A stretch of DNA of 64,000 bases from Seleniivibrio woodruffii (GCF_004339245.1 NZ_SMGG01000004.1:1-64000), one strand, 5' to 3'; positions 8,618 to 18,299 are shown, counted from the stretch's first letter. Numbers and translations: made by a program. The notes: generated by a model from the letters alone, not told the origin.

Positions 8618-9915
8618 AATTCTGGCAGAAAGACGAAGAGACCATGCCCGTTGCGGAGAGGGAGGTTTTTCAGCTGGAGAGACTCCAGACCACCGTCAAC
8701 AGAGCATACCGCAAAGTGGACTTTTACCGTAAGAAATTTGACGAGCTTAACATAAAGCCCGATATAATCGGCGACCTGTCCGATATATCGAAACTGCCCT
8801 TCACCACAAAGCAGGATCTCAGGGACAACTATCCCTACGGCATGTTCGCCGTGCCTCTGCGTGACATAGTGCGCATCCACTCCTCAAGCGGCACAACGGG
8901 CAAACCCACGGTAGTGGGCTATACCGCAAGCGACCTGAAACAGTGGAACGACCTTGTGGCAAGGATAATGGTTGCGGGCGGTGTGTCCAAAGAGGATATC
9001 GTACACGTCTCCTTCACCTACGGCCTTTTCACAGGCGGATTCGGCCTTCACTACGGAGCGGAGACCATCGGAGCATCCGTTATCCCCGTTTCCAGCGGCA
9101 ACACGGCCAGACAGCTTGCCATAATGGAGGACTACAGAAGCACCGTTCTGGTGGCTACGCCCTCCTATGCCCTGCACATTGCGGAGACAATGGACAAAAT
9201 GGGCATCACAAAGGATAAACTGAACCTGAAAATAGCTCTTCTGGGCAGTGAGCCGTGGGGTGACAAGGTTCGTGACGAAATAGAGAACAGACTGGGCGTT
9301 CAGGCGTTCGACAACTACGGTCTCTCCGAGCTGATGGGGCCCGGAATCTCCGGCGAGTGCGAATGCAAGAACGGTCTGCACATCAACGAGGATTTCTTTT
9401 ACCCTGAGATAATCGACCCCGCCACTCTTCAGCCTCTGCCTCTGGGCGAGAAAGGGGAACTGGTGCTGACAACGCTTAAACGTGAGGGAATGCCCCTCAT
9501 AAGATACAGAACCCGTGACATAACAAGACTCTACAGAGACGAATGCGCCTGCGGCCGAACCCTCATAAAGATGGAAAAGGCGAAGGGCAGAACCGACGAC
9601 ATGCTCATTGTTAACGGCGTGAACGTGTTCCCGTCTCAGGTTGAGGAAGCGCTTTCGAAGGTTGAGGGCGTATCGCCCCATTACATGATCTTCGTTCGCA
9701 AGCGGGGCGCTCTGGACGAGATGGAGATCAAGGTTGAGGCCACCGAGGCCATCTTTTTCGACGAAATGAAGAAGCAGAAGAAACTTCTGGAAGACCTGAC
9801 ATATCAGCTCGCCAAGATTCTCCAGTTCAAGCCGAAGGTTAACCTTGTAATGGGACAGACCCTTGAAAGGTTCGAAGGCAAAGCCAAAAGAGTGGTTGAT
9901 GAAAGAAACATCTGA
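8605..9915 (+). CDS. paaK: Phenylacetate-CoA ligase family protein (copy 2)
   Basis: 436 aa paralogue of the ligase at 3456, with the same ANL-family motifs: [34 protein letters not shown] and [20 protein letters not shown]. The two copies flank the ACT-liv genes and differ throughout, so they are old duplicates with possibly different acid specificities. AAGGAG sits 11 bases before the ATG at 8605. A second ATG at 8614 overlaps the livF stop as ATGA and matches the start of copy 1, so the true start could be 8614. The end overlaps the HD phosphohydrolase gene by 17 bases. Confidence 0.88.
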   Translation: MGEMKFWQKDEETMPVAEREVFQLERLQTTVNRAYRKVDFYRKKFDELNIKPDIIGDLSDISKLPFTTKQDLRDNYPYGMFAVPLRDIVRIHSSSGTTGKPTVVGYTASDLKQWNDLVARIMVAGGVSKEDIVHVSFTYGLFTGGFGLHYGAETIGASVIPVSSGNTARQLAIMEDYRSTVLVATPSYALHIAETMDKMGITKDKLNLKIALLGSEPWGDKVRDEIENRLGVQAFDNYGLSELMGPGISGECECKNGLHINEDFFYPEIIDPATLQPLPLGEKGELVLTTLKREGMPLIRYRTRDITRLYRDECACGRTLIKMEKAKGRTDDMLIVNGVNVFPSQVEEALSKVEGVSPHYMIFVRKRGALDEMEIKVEATEAIFFDEMKKQKKLLEDLTYQLAKILQFKPKVNLVMGQTLERFEGKAKRVVDERNI

Positions 9916-10483
9916 CAGAGCTGCCGGCTTTTTTTACGAGCTGGGCATTTTGCAGACAATGAAGCGTTCCGGTCAGGACTATCTTGGTTCGGGCACACAG
10001 TCCATAGCCGACCATGTGTTCCGTACAGCCATGATAGGATATACAATGGCGAAGATGACCGGATGCGATGCGGACAAGGTGCTGAAAATGTGCATGTTTC
10101 ACGACCTTGAGGAATCCCGCACGGGTGATTTGAATTATTTACAGCAGAACTATGTGACCTCGGACGATGAAAAGGCTCTCAGCCATGTGGTTAAGGGGCT
10201 TGCCATCGAGCCGGAGGTCAACGAAACAATAGACGAATACGCTGCCCAGCAGTCGCAGGAAGCCATTCTGGCGAAGGATGCGGACACTCTGGAGCTTATC
10301 TTCTTTCTGAAAGAACAGAAGGACAAGGGCAACCAGCAGGCGGACAACTGGATTCGAACCGCATCTCAGAGGCTTAAGACCGAAATAGGCAAAGAGCTTA
10401 TGCAGTCGGCTCTGGACAGCATGTATTATGAATGGTGGTACAACAGTGGGGAAAACTGGCGCAGAGGCAACAAGAACTGGTAG
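9899..10483 (+). CDS. HD-domain phosphohydrolase (YfbR/HDDC2-like)
   Basis: 194 aa cytosolic HD-superfamily protein. Metal-binding residues are visible as [11 protein letters not shown] (first His), CMFHDLEES (the HD pair with Glu) and [10 protein letters not shown] (distal Asp). The order H...HDxxE...D fits the YfbR/HDDC2 group, which removes phosphate from deoxynucleoside 5'-monophosphates. Substrate is an inference. The ATG at 9899 lies within the end of paaK copy 2 and has AGAGTGG upstream; an earlier in-frame start at 9863 would add a non-conserved tail. Its placement in the liv/paaK operon has no obvious metabolic reason. Confidence 0.78.
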   Translation: MKETSDRAAGFFYELGILQTMKRSGQDYLGSGTQSIADHVFRTAMIGYTMAKMTGCDADKVLKMCMFHDLEESRTGDLNYLQQNYVTSDDEKALSHVVKGLAIEPEVNETIDEYAAQQSQEAILAKDADTLELIFFLKEQKDKGNQQADNWIRTASQRLKTEIGKELMQSALDSMYYEWWYNSGENWRRGNKNW

Positions 10484-10982
10484 AAGGCACCCGTCGCCGC
10501 TGCACACGGCGGCACTGTCTTTCCGGCTTATCTTCTTCAGCGAGAAGGCGCTTTATGCCGTCTTTCTGAATAATGCGCACATGTTCAATCTGGTGTGCAT
10601 GTTCATAGTCAGTCTTTTCATTCCATACATAGGCATGGACGGAAAGATATCCCCCGAAAACGCCGGAAATATCCTTGAGGGGCTGGTTCTCACCATGTTC
10701 TTCTACGGCGGGCTCTTCCTCTATATGCCGAAAACAGTCCCGGTTTTTCTGGGATTTCTGCGTGTCATGATGGCTTTTGAGATTATGGCTGTTTTCCTGC
10801 CGCTCACTTTTCTTGTGCCTTCTGAATACGTCAAATACTTCCATCCGCTCTATTTCGCATGGTATCTCAGCCTTGTGACCTATGCCTACAGCAGGATACG
10901 GGGATACGGATATTTCCGCTCCGGAATAGTCGTCGTTGCCGTTTTTCTGTTCATTTCGCTTATTCCCGCACTGTTTTCATGA
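10428..10982 (+). CDS. Predicted integral membrane protein, unknown function
   Basis: Up to 184 aa. From about residue 30 it is hydrophobic with four to five predicted membrane helices, starting LSFRLIFFSEKALYAVFL and ending VVVAVFLFISLIPALFS. I do not recognise the family. The ATG at 10428 overlaps the HD gene by 56 bases and has a poor ribosome site, and the first 25 residues are basic and low in hydrophobicity, so the real start may be later (GTG at 10446 is possible). It is probably the last gene of the paaK-liv operon. Confidence 0.6.
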   Translation: MNGGTTVGKTGAEATRTGRRHPSPLHTAALSFRLIFFSEKALYAVFLNNAHMFNLVCMFIVSLFIPYIGMDGKISPENAGNILEGLVLTMFFYGGLFLYMPKTVPVFLGFLRVMMAFEIMAVFLPLTFLVPSEYVKYFHPLYFAWYLSLVTYAYSRIRGYGYFRSGIVVVAVFLFISLIPALFS

Positions 10983-11050
10983 TAAATTTTTGACTTGATA
11001 ATTAAAATTTGAAGGAGTATATTTTCCAGATCTTACCGGAGGTGGGCAAA

Positions 11051-11086
11051 ATGATTGTATTTTCGTGCTCTTATCTTCGTGATTAG
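11051..11086 (+). CDS. Possible 11-residue leader peptide before the MATE gene
   Basis: A perfect GGAGG ribosome site (11038-11042, continuing GTGGG) stands six bases before ATG at 11051, followed by 11 codons (MIVFSCSYLRD) and TAG. It lies 107 bases before the MATE start in a 210-base gap that otherwise holds AT-rich sequence. A ribosome site this strong with no long frame behind it resembles an attenuation leader. It may also be chance or the remains of a gene. Confidence 0.25.
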   Translation: MIVFSCSYLRD

Positions 11087-11192
11087 AAACCGGAATAGTT
11101 CAAACCCTCTCATCTGATCTTTTCTGATTTTAAGTCACTTTTCAAGGCGATCTTAGTTTTTAACAACCGTATACTATTTTTAAGGTGTTATT

Positions 11193-12584
11193 TTGGAAAC
11201 CAGTAATGATTCTATCGTACACGCCAGAAGCGGCGGTGTGCGTGAGATGATATCCATAGCTTTGCCTATGGTGATATCTAACGGGTGCGAGACCATAATG
11301 GTCTTTACCGACAGAGTGTTCCTGTCCCGTCTGGGTGCGGAGCAGATGAGTGCATCAATGGGCGGCGGCCTCTTTATGTTCACAGCCATATCCTTCTTTT
11401 TCGGACTTCTGGGATATTCAACTGCAATAACGGCGCAGTATCTTGGCTCGGGGCAGAAGGAGAAATGCCCTACGGTGACGTTTCAGGCACTTCTGACTGC
11501 GTTGTGTGCATATCCTGTGCTTTTGGCGGTGTCATTGCCGCTGGGGCATTATATATTCGGCATCTCAGGACTTTCGGAGGGGCAGCTTAAATATCAGTAC
11601 GAGTATTACGACATTCTGATGTACGGCTCGGTGCTGATGCTTGTGCGCTCGGCTCTTGCGGGATTTTTCATCGGTGTGGGCAGCTCACGTGTGGTGATGT
11701 TCGCCTCTTTCACAGCCATGATACTGAACGTTGCGTTCAGCTATGTGCTTATATTCGGCAAACTGGGCTTTGAGCCTATGGGGGTTGCCGGTGCGGCATA
11801 CGGAACACTGGCGGGGGGCTTCTGCGCACTTCTGGTGCTGATATATTCATACATCAGATATGCGAAATGCCACGACATGAATCTTAAGGTTTCGTTCCGC
11901 TACGACGGAGTGATACTTAAGAAACTGCTGAAATTCGGATTTCCGGCGGGAGTGGAGTTCTTCATGGGGCTGACGGCGTTCACCGCCATGATATTCATGT
12001 TCCACGCCAGAGGTGCGGAAACTGCGGCGGCGGTCACAATAACTTTCAACTGGGATCACGTCGCATACGTTCCCCTGATGGGGCTTGAGATAGGGGTCAC
12101 CAGTATATTCGGACGCTACATGGGAGCGGGCAGACCGGACATAGCCCACAAATCGATGATCTCGGGGCTTAAGACCGGAACCATATATTCGGTGGTCATC
12201 ACCTTCTTTTTCGTGTTCTTCCCGCTGATGCTGACGGACGTTTTCCGTCCCGAACATTACGATCCGGCATTTGAGAACTCAAGGGCACTGGCTGTGTTCA
12301 TGCTTCGCACGGCATCGATATATGTTATTGTTGAAGCTCTGATAGTTGTTCTGGCAGGCTCTCTGCGGGGGGCTGGGGACACCTACATGGCAATGTGGAT
12401 AACTGTAGGGGTAACCTGGGTGCTTGCGGGTATCCTTTATGTCTGCCTGCACGTTATAAACACGTCGCTTGAGGTTGCATGGCTGGCTCTGGTGCTTATG
12501 TTCCTTTCGATTCCTGTGCTTCTTCTTCTGCGCTACCGCAGCGGGAAGTGGCGTGAGATAAAGGTTATCAGCGGTTCACATTGA
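11193..12584 (+). CDS. MATE family efflux transporter
   Basis: 463 aa with about 12 membrane helices in two related halves, matching the MATE (multidrug and toxin extrusion) family, which exports cationic compounds using a Na+ or H+ gradient. Helix 1 reads REMISIALPMVISNGCETIMVFTDRVFLSRLG, the family N-terminal pattern with the VFTDRVFL segment, and the second half repeats it at GAGDTYMAMWI. Start is TTG at 11193 with TAAGGTG five bases before; no ATG fits the conserved helix. It converges on the GGDEF-EAL gene and the two 3' ends overlap by 17 bases. Confidence 0.87.
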   Translation: METSNDSIVHARSGGVREMISIALPMVISNGCETIMVFTDRVFLSRLGAEQMSASMGGGLFMFTAISFFFGLLGYSTAITAQYLGSGQKEKCPTVTFQALLTALCAYPVLLAVSLPLGHYIFGISGLSEGQLKYQYEYYDILMYGSVLMLVRSALAGFFIGVGSSRVVMFASFTAMILNVAFSYVLIFGKLGFEPMGVAGAAYGTLAGGFCALLVLIYSYIRYAKCHDMNLKVSFRYDGVILKKLLKFGFPAGVEFFMGLTAFTAMIFMFHARGAETAAAVTITFNWDHVAYVPLMGLEIGVTSIFGRYMGAGRPDIAHKSMISGLKTGTIYSVVITFFFVFFPLMLTDVFRPEHYDPAFENSRALAVFMLRTASIYVIVEALIVVLAGSLRGAGDTYMAMWITVGVTWVLAGILYVCLHVINTSLEVAWLALVLMFLSIPVLLLLRYRSGKWREIKVISGSH

Positions 12585-14523
12585 TCAGCTGTTTGATGGT
12601 TTCAGGAGATGAGGGTCTTGCGAGCAGGAAGCCCTGTATATCGTGGCAATTGAAGCTGCGAAGGGTTTCCAGCTCGTCCTCAAGCTCCACTCCTTCCGCC
12701 GTGACCTTAAGGCGCAGGCTCTCTGCCATTGCGATTATGGCACGGGTGATGGCGGCGTTGTCCTGATCGTTCATTATGTTGGTTATGAATGATCTGTCTA
12801 TTTTCAGCCTGTCTATGGGGAAATGTCGCAGATAGTTCAGCGACGAATAGCCTGTACCGAAATCATCAATGGAGAGCTTAAGCCCCATCTCTTTCAGTCC
12901 TTTCAGGGTTTCAGTGGTTCTTTCAACGTCTGTCATCAGAACGCTTTCGGTCAGTTCCAGCTCAATGGATGCGGGGTCGCATCCCGTTACTTTCAGTATG
13001 TTGCGCACACTGCTCAGGAAGTTTTTCTGTTTAAACTGAACGGCGGAAATGTTCACCGAGGTGATTATCTTCTCTCCGCTCATTGTCTCCCATTCTTTGT
13101 TCTGGAAGCATGCACGCAGAAGCACCCATTCGCCTATCTGAAGAATAAGTCCTGTGTCTTCGGCAAGGGATATGAAGGATGAGGGGGGCATGAGACCTTT
13201 TTCCGGCTGCAACCAGCGCAGAAGCGCCTCAACGCCGAACATTCTGCCCGTCTCCATGCTGAACTGGGGCTGATATTCAAGGAAGAACTCGTCCCTGTCC
13301 ATTGCGTGGCGCAGGTCGTTCTCCATTGTGAGTCTGTTCACCATTCTGCTGTTCATCTCGCCTGAGAAGAACTGGAAGTTGTTGCGTCCCTGTTCCTTAG
13401 CCTGATACATAGCCATGTCTGCGTTTTTCAGCAGGGTTTCGCCGTCCGCACCGTCTGCGGGGAACATGCTGATGCCGATGCTGAGGCTGGAGAATATTTC
13501 ATGGCTGCTGACGAACTGGGGTCTTCCCAGCATGTTCATCAGCTTGCCTGCAATGTGGCTTACCGTTGCTTCGTCAACGTTCGTAAGGACTATGACGAAC
13601 TCGTCTCCGCCGAGCCTTGCGACAGTGTCGCAGGAGCGGACGTTGGTTTTAAGGATGTTTGCGATGTTTATCAGCAGCTGGTCGCCTGTGGAGTGTCCCA
13701 GCGTGTCGTTTATGTTTTTGAAGCGGTCAACGTCCAGAAAGAGCACGGCGAAGTTCTCTTCGTTCCGTCTGGAGTGTTCCACCATTATCTTTATGCGGTC
13801 AAGGAGCAGCTGGCGGTTGGGAAGTCCGGTAAGGGTGTCGTAATATGCGAGGCGTTCTATCTTCTCTTCGGCCTTTTTCCTCTCGGTTATGTCCTGAATG
13901 GTTCCGATTATGGCGTCGGTTGCCCCGTCCTCATTTTTCAGAAGGGATTTTGAGAAGATAACGTTTCTGACAGTGCCGTCGGGCATCGTCATGACGCTTT
14001 CATAGGGTTTCAGCTGTCCTGTGCCCAGAATCTGCATGTCGGTTCTGGCGCACTGATATTTCCAGTCGTGCGGGGTTATCTCTTTAACGGTCTTTCCGGT
14101 GAGTTCTTCTTTTGACAGCCCGATGTATCTTTCGAACATCTTGTTGCAACCCATATATTTGCCGTCGGGAGACTTATAAAATACGGGGTTCGGCATGGAG
14201 TCGAGCATCGACTGCATGAAAAAGAGCGAGTTTTTTAGCTCTTCCGCATCGTTGGTATCGGCAAATTCCAGAATTATTTTCCGCTTGTCCTCTGTCACCG
14301 CTTTAAGCCTCACTTCAAATGAAATTTCGCCTTCGGGTAAAAGCCAGTTCTTGCTGAATGATGATTTTGTGTTTTCAGACATCCGGAAGTCAGCTATCTC
14401 CTGAGTGAGGTGTCCGTTCATTCCGCCTCTGCCGAAGCGGGTCTTTGCGGCTTCGTTAAGACAGATGAAGCTGTCGTCATCCAGCAGAAGAACGGGGTGC
14501 TGAGCATCCTCGAAAAGAGTCAT
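12568..14523 (-). CDS. PAS-GGDEF-EAL cyclic-di-GMP signalling protein
   Basis: About 651 aa, no membrane helices. A degenerate N-terminal PAS-like region (PVLLLDDDSFICLNEAA) is followed by a clear PAS domain (SMPNPVFYKSPDGKYMG), then GGDEF (DTLTGLPNR, RLGGDEFVIV) and EAL (EALLRW, DDFGTGYSSLNYL, KIDRSF). The active-site GGDEF is intact and an RxxD inhibitory site (RSCD) lies five residues ahead of it. The EAL metal ligands also look intact, so it could both make and break c-di-GMP. Start: ATG at 14523; a TTG at 14559 is the alternative and neither has a good ribosome site. It is divergent from the lone receiver gene. Confidence 0.88.
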   Translation of the reverse strand: MTLFEDAQHPVLLLDDDSFICLNEAAKTRFGRGGMNGHLTQEIADFRMSENTKSSFSKNWLLPEGEISFEVRLKAVTEDKRKIILEFADTNDAEELKNSLFFMQSMLDSMPNPVFYKSPDGKYMGCNKMFERYIGLSKEELTGKTVKEITPHDWKYQCARTDMQILGTGQLKPYESVMTMPDGTVRNVIFSKSLLKNEDGATDAIIGTIQDITERKKAEEKIERLAYYDTLTGLPNRQLLLDRIKIMVEHSRRNEENFAVLFLDVDRFKNINDTLGHSTGDQLLINIANILKTNVRSCDTVARLGGDEFVIVLTNVDEATVSHIAGKLMNMLGRPQFVSSHEIFSSLSIGISMFPADGADGETLLKNADMAMYQAKEQGRNNFQFFSGEMNSRMVNRLTMENDLRHAMDRDEFFLEYQPQFSMETGRMFGVEALLRWLQPEKGLMPPSSFISLAEDTGLILQIGEWVLLRACFQNKEWETMSGEKIITSVNISAVQFKQKNFLSSVRNILKVTGCDPASIELELTESVLMTDVERTTETLKGLKEMGLKLSIDDFGTGYSSLNYLRHFPIDRLKIDRSFITNIMNDQDNAAITRAIIAMAESLRLKVTAEGVELEDELETLRSFNCHDIQGFLLARPSSPETIKQLINVNR

Positions 14524-14690
14524 TATACTTATAGAACTGTAAATTGTCGGCTCCCGCAAAAAAATAATACCGGAGTCTATCAGTTCTTAAGCAAATTTTC
14601 AATAATCTGATTTAAAAATATGGTAAAATACCCTTTAAAGGCTCAAAGCCCTGCGGGGACATTAGCCCTTTATTCTTAGTTTAAATTATG

Positions 14691-14696
14691 TATAAT
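14691..14696 (+). promoter_or_regulatory. -10 box before the lone receiver gene
   Basis: A perfect TATAAT lies 39 bases upstream of the receiver start. No good -35 hexamer is seen at 17 bases. Confidence 0.35.
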
Positions 14697-14734
14697 ACCG
14701 TTCATGACATATCGGAGATAACAGAAGGTTGCAG

Positions 14735-15103
14735 ATGGATTCATTGGAAAAACTGAAAGAGTTCAAAGTTCTTTATGTTGAAGATGATGACATTACCAGA
14801 GAAATGGCATCCAGAATGATTTCCAAATATTTTAAAAATATTGTTATTGCCGCAGACGGAAGGGAAGGGCTGGAAAAATTCAGCTCCGAAGCCCCCGATA
14901 TCGTCATTACAGACCTCTCAATGCCGGAAATGAGCGGGTTTGAAATGATATCCCACATACGCAAGCTCAATCAGAACGTCCCTATAATCGTCACAACAGC
15001 CTACCGAAACGAAACCGAATGTCTTGAAGATGTTAATGCGGTTGTATTTAAACCCGTGAACAAAAAACTTCTCCTCCAGGCAATATCAAACCTCTACGAT
15101 TAA
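14735..15103 (+). CDS. Stand-alone CheY-like response regulator receiver
   Basis: 122 aa single receiver domain with no output domain. Acidic pocket VEDDD near residue 15, phospho-acceptor Asp in ITDLSMPEMSGFE, Thr in VTTAY and Lys in VFKPVNK are all present, so it should be phosphorylated. The ATG at 14735 has AGAAGG six bases upstream. It stands alone, divergent from the GGDEF-EAL gene, and may link a distant kinase to that protein or to motility. The partner is unknown. Confidence 0.88.
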   Translation: MDSLEKLKEFKVLYVEDDDITREMASRMISKYFKNIVIAADGREGLEKFSSEAPDIVITDLSMPEMSGFEMISHIRKLNQNVPIIVTTAYRNETECLEDVNAVVFKPVNKKLLLQAISNLYD

Positions 15104-15204
15104 CGCTTTAGCCTATCGTTTCCCTATTGTGGTTTTTTTTTGCCTATATAGTTTGATTTTTGACTATTTTGGGGTTATGATTATTTTGTTTCGCTTATTA
15201 GATA

Positions 15205-15218
15205 GTTAACTCGTTAAC
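15205..15218. promoter_or_regulatory. Possible ArsR-family operator
   Basis: GTTAAC-TC-GTTAAC, two copies of a self-palindromic hexamer, sits 37 bases before the arsR start in AT-rich DNA. A symmetric site in this position suits autoregulation by the ArsR-type repressor. No other large feature is seen in the 15104-15254 gap. Confidence 0.4.
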
Positions 15219-15254
15219 ATTCGTCGAAATTATTTTTTTCTAAGGTGGGATCCC

Positions 15255-15593
15255 ATGAATTCGAAGGTCGAAGTTTTCAAAGCACTAGGAGACGGCAACA
15301 GGCTCAGGATAGTCTGCATGCTGGGGGTCAGAGATCTCTGCGTGTGCGAGATCAATGCGGTTCTGAATATTTCCATGTCCACAATTTCGTCGCATCTGAA
15401 GGTTCTGCGCAACGCAGGACTTGTTACGTCGAAAAAGGACGGCAGATGGATAATCTACAGTCTCAACAAGAAAAACACGTTCATAGCAGATATCGTCAAT
15501 GTGACGGTGAGCGGAATGAAGTCCGATGAGACCGTTGCAGAGGATGCTCAGAAACTGAAGTACATCAATCCGAAGAACTGCGCCGAACATTAG
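15255..15593 (+). CDS. ArsR/SmtB family metal- or metalloid-responsive repressor
   Basis: 112 aa winged-helix regulator. It starts KVEVFKALGDGNRLRIVCMLG, contains the DLCVCEI motif at about residues 30-36 (the CxC As(III)/metal site of ArsR helix alpha3), and then the recognition helix STISSHLKVLRNAGLV and wing KDGRWIIYSL. A further Cys sits near the C-terminus (NCAEH). GGTGGG is the ribosome site. No arsenical pump, arsenate reductase or other obvious target lies next to it; the downstream gene encodes a PEP-binding protein with its own promoter. Metalloid response is from the motif; the true inducer is unknown. Confidence 0.88.
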   Translation: MNSKVEVFKALGDGNRLRIVCMLGVRDLCVCEINAVLNISMSTISSHLKVLRNAGLVTSKKDGRWIIYSLNKKNTFIADIVNVTVSGMKSDETVAEDAQKLKYINPKNCAEH

Positions 15594-15615
15594 TACCCGA
15601 AACACTCAGTGAGTC

Positions 15616-15644
15616 TTGCGGAAGTCATCTCGGGCGTATATAAT
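15616..15644 (+). promoter_or_regulatory. Promoter for the PEP-binding protein gene
   Basis: TTGCGG (15616-15621) and TATAAT (15639-15644) with exactly 17 bases between, 42 bases before the TTG start at 15687. Confidence 0.5.
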
Positions 15645-15686
15645 GTATTTCTGAGATGGCTTCTATAATAAAACACAGAGGTTAAG

Positions 15687-18299
15687 TTGAACAGACGCTT
15701 GACGGGCAGCGGCATCGTCACCCTGGCAGGAGGACTGCGCAAGGGCGACAGTGTTGTTTTTCAGATGGAAAATCCCCAAAGCTACAGCCAGATAGTTGAG
15801 GTTCTGCTCTCTGACCTGCAGGACTTCGGCGGCAGGTTTCACTTCATAGGCTTCTGTCAGAGCTTCAAGATAGATTCAAAATCGAACAAACTTGTCCGTT
15901 TCCACGTCGACCCCGCTGAGGGTTTCGAACACTTTGTCGATGAATGCTCCCGCTACATTATGAACGTTGAGGACGGCGACATCATCATGATGGACTGCCT
16001 CACAGAGCTTATGGGCTTCTGGGGTTCCGACTGGCTCATCGGATATGCGTATCAGCTGATCATGGATTTTGCGAAGATGCGCAGACTCACCACATTCACG
16101 GCTGTTCAGAGAAAATGCCACCGGCAGTTCACCTCCAGAAAGATAACCGAGGTGTCCACAGTGACGGTGCGTGTTATGCGCGACAACATCGGCAGACACT
16201 GTCTGGTGCCCAGAAAGGCGAAGGACAGGCAGTCTGCGGCCATGTATAAACCCTACATAATGGAGACCAAAAAGGGCGTGCGACCCATACACGACACCCT
16301 TGAGGCTCTTGAAATACAGAATCCGCCGGACAGACGGAGCGATATGCAGTATTTCACCTGTCTGGACAACCTCTTCCTCGGCGACGAGAACGCAGACGGA
16401 GAGGATGCGGTTAAAAAACTCTGCCGTGTTCTGATGGGCATGGACGAGCGGATTCAGGAGCTGGCGGCAAAGAACTTCACTCTGGAAGAGATGAAGATAA
16501 TCCGCAAGCGCACCATCGGTTCGGGCTTCATAGGCGGCAAGGCGGCGGGTATGCTCATCGCCAGAAAGATAATCCGTCAGAAACTGCCCCATCTTCTTCA
16601 ATATTTCGCCGAGGCCGACGACAGCTTCTTCCTCGGTTCCGATGCATTCTATACATATCTGATATATAACGGTTTATGGGACGAATATAAGTCATATTCC
16701 GATGAGCCGGACGGCAACAAGAGCCGCAGACTCCACAGGCTGGTGCTGAACGGAAAGATGCCTGCGGAGATTCTGGAGCGTCTTGAGGATCTGGTGGATT
16801 ATTACGGTCATTTTCCGATAATAGTGCGCTCAAGCTCCCATCAGGAGGACAGCTTCGAAAGCTCATATGCCGGAAAATATGAGAGCCGGTTCTGCATTCT
16901 GACGGGCGACGACTCCCAGATGCTCAGTCAGCTTGCGGACGTTGTTAAGGCCGTTTTTGCCAGCACCTTCAACCGTGAGGTGGACAGCTACCGCAAAATG
17001 TCCCGACTGATAGGCCGTGCCGACATCATGTCGGTGATAATCCAGAGGGTTTCAGGCGTTTATCAGGGGGATTATTTCCTTCCGCACGTCGCAGGAGTCG
17101 GCCATTCATACAACTCATTCGTATGGGACAAAAAGATAGATCCCGAATCTGGACTTCTGAGGATGGTTGCCGGTCTGGGAACCAGAGCCGTCAGCCGCTC
17201 CGGAACGGACTATGCCAGAATGATAGCCGTTAACCGTCCCAACGACAATCCCATGCCCGGTGCGGAGAACAAAAGGCTGTACAGCCAGAGGCTGATAGAC
17301 GTGGTGGACACGGTCACCAACAGGGTCAGGGAACTGAAGCCCTCAGACCTCCACGATTGTCAGTTCAAACCCTCGCTGAACGTTATCGCCGCCAGAGACA
17401 TGGAGACCGAAAAGAAGGTATACAAGGCCACTGGCGAGAATATCTATTCGTGGATGGTGGATCTGGATCATGTGATAAACAGGACCGCCGTCGTAAAAAT
17501 ACTTTCAGAAGTTCTCAAAACCCTTGAAGGGGAATACAGCAGTCCCGTGGAGATAGAGTTCACCATAAACTTTCAGGACGATCAGCGGTTCCTCATAAAC
17601 CTGCTCCAGTGCAGACCTGTGCAGGTGCAGAGGATAAGCGACGAGGACAACAAGGCGGGCAGGGGCGAGTATACCGTGTTCAAAGCCAAGGGAACTTTCC
17701 TCGGCGGCAACAACTCCATTCTCATCGATACCGTTGTATATGTTAACTGGGAGGAATACGTTGCGCTTCCGCCGGAGCAGAAGAAGGAGTGCGCAAAGAT
17801 AATCGGCATCCTGAACAACCGTATAAAGGAGAAGGGGTACAACAGCCTTCTTATGGGATACGGCAGATGGGGTTCCAGCGTCACCTCGCTGGGTGTTCCC
17901 GTTGCTTTTTCGGATATCGACGGAATGAAGGCCATTCTGGAGATAGGCAGGATAGAGCGTGGGCTTGTGCCTGAGATGTCATACGGAACGCACTTTTTCC
18001 ACGAGGTTGTTGAATCGAAGATAACCTATATCTGTGTGCTTGAAGATAAGACCAATTTTATGATGGATGAAACCATTCCGAAAGCGGTGAACATGCTCCG
18101 CAAGGCAGTTGAAGAACCTGAAGGTCTCGAAAAAGTTATCGGATACTTCAGATTCTCCAAAAAGCCCTTAAGACTTGTCACGGATATCCGCACCAGAACG
18201 GTTGCGATATATCGTGAGATCCAGCCCTGGTATTACTTGCAGTCGCAGCCGCAGCCGCCTTCCTCTCCTTCCTCATCGTCTTCGCAGCACTCAAGCTGA
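15687..18299 (+). CDS. PEP/pyruvate-binding domain protein with N-terminal KaiC-like region
   Basis: 870 aa. Residues about 1-180 look like a RecA/KaiC-type domain (SGIVTLAGGLRKGDSVVFQ, later DGDIIMMDCLTEL) but the Walker A loop lacks GxGKT, so ATP binding there is probably lost. From about 270 it matches the ATP-grasp domain of PEP synthase and PPDK: GSGFIGGKAAGMLIARK and the VRSSSHQEDSFESSYAGKYES-type loop at about 378-398. The phosphohistidine and TIM-barrel domains of those enzymes are absent, so it is not a full dikinase. The last ~20 codons are Ser/Pro/Gln-rich and run antisense through the Cys-rich gene, overlapping it by 67 bases. Start TTG with AGAGG upstream. Function unknown. Confidence 0.75.
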   Translation: MNRRLTGSGIVTLAGGLRKGDSVVFQMENPQSYSQIVEVLLSDLQDFGGRFHFIGFCQSFKIDSKSNKLVRFHVDPAEGFEHFVDECSRYIMNVEDGDIIMMDCLTELMGFWGSDWLIGYAYQLIMDFAKMRRLTTFTAVQRKCHRQFTSRKITEVSTVTVRVMRDNIGRHCLVPRKAKDRQSAAMYKPYIMETKKGVRPIHDTLEALEIQNPPDRRSDMQYFTCLDNLFLGDENADGEDAVKKLCRVLMGMDERIQELAAKNFTLEEMKIIRKRTIGSGFIGGKAAGMLIARKIIRQKLPHLLQYFAEADDSFFLGSDAFYTYLIYNGLWDEYKSYSDEPDGNKSRRLHRLVLNGKMPAEILERLEDLVDYYGHFPIIVRSSSHQEDSFESSYAGKYESRFCILTGDDSQMLSQLADVVKAVFASTFNREVDSYRKMSRLIGRADIMSVIIQRVSGVYQGDYFLPHVAGVGHSYNSFVWDKKIDPESGLLRMVAGLGTRAVSRSGTDYARMIAVNRPNDNPMPGAENKRLYSQRLIDVVDTVTNRVRELKPSDLHDCQFKPSLNVIAARDMETEKKVYKATGENIYSWMVDLDHVINRTAVVKILSEVLKTLEGEYSSPVEIEFTINFQDDQRFLINLLQCRPVQVQRISDEDNKAGRGEYTVFKAKGTFLGGNNSILIDTVVYVNWEEYVALPPEQKKECAKIIGILNNRIKEKGYNSLLMGYGRWGSSVTSLGVPVAFSDIDGMKAILEIGRIERGLVPEMSYGTHFFHEVVESKITYICVLEDKTNFMMDETIPKAVNMLRKAVEEPEGLEKVIGYFRFSKKPLRLVTDIRTRTVAIYREIQPWYYLQSQPQPPSSPSSSSSQHSS

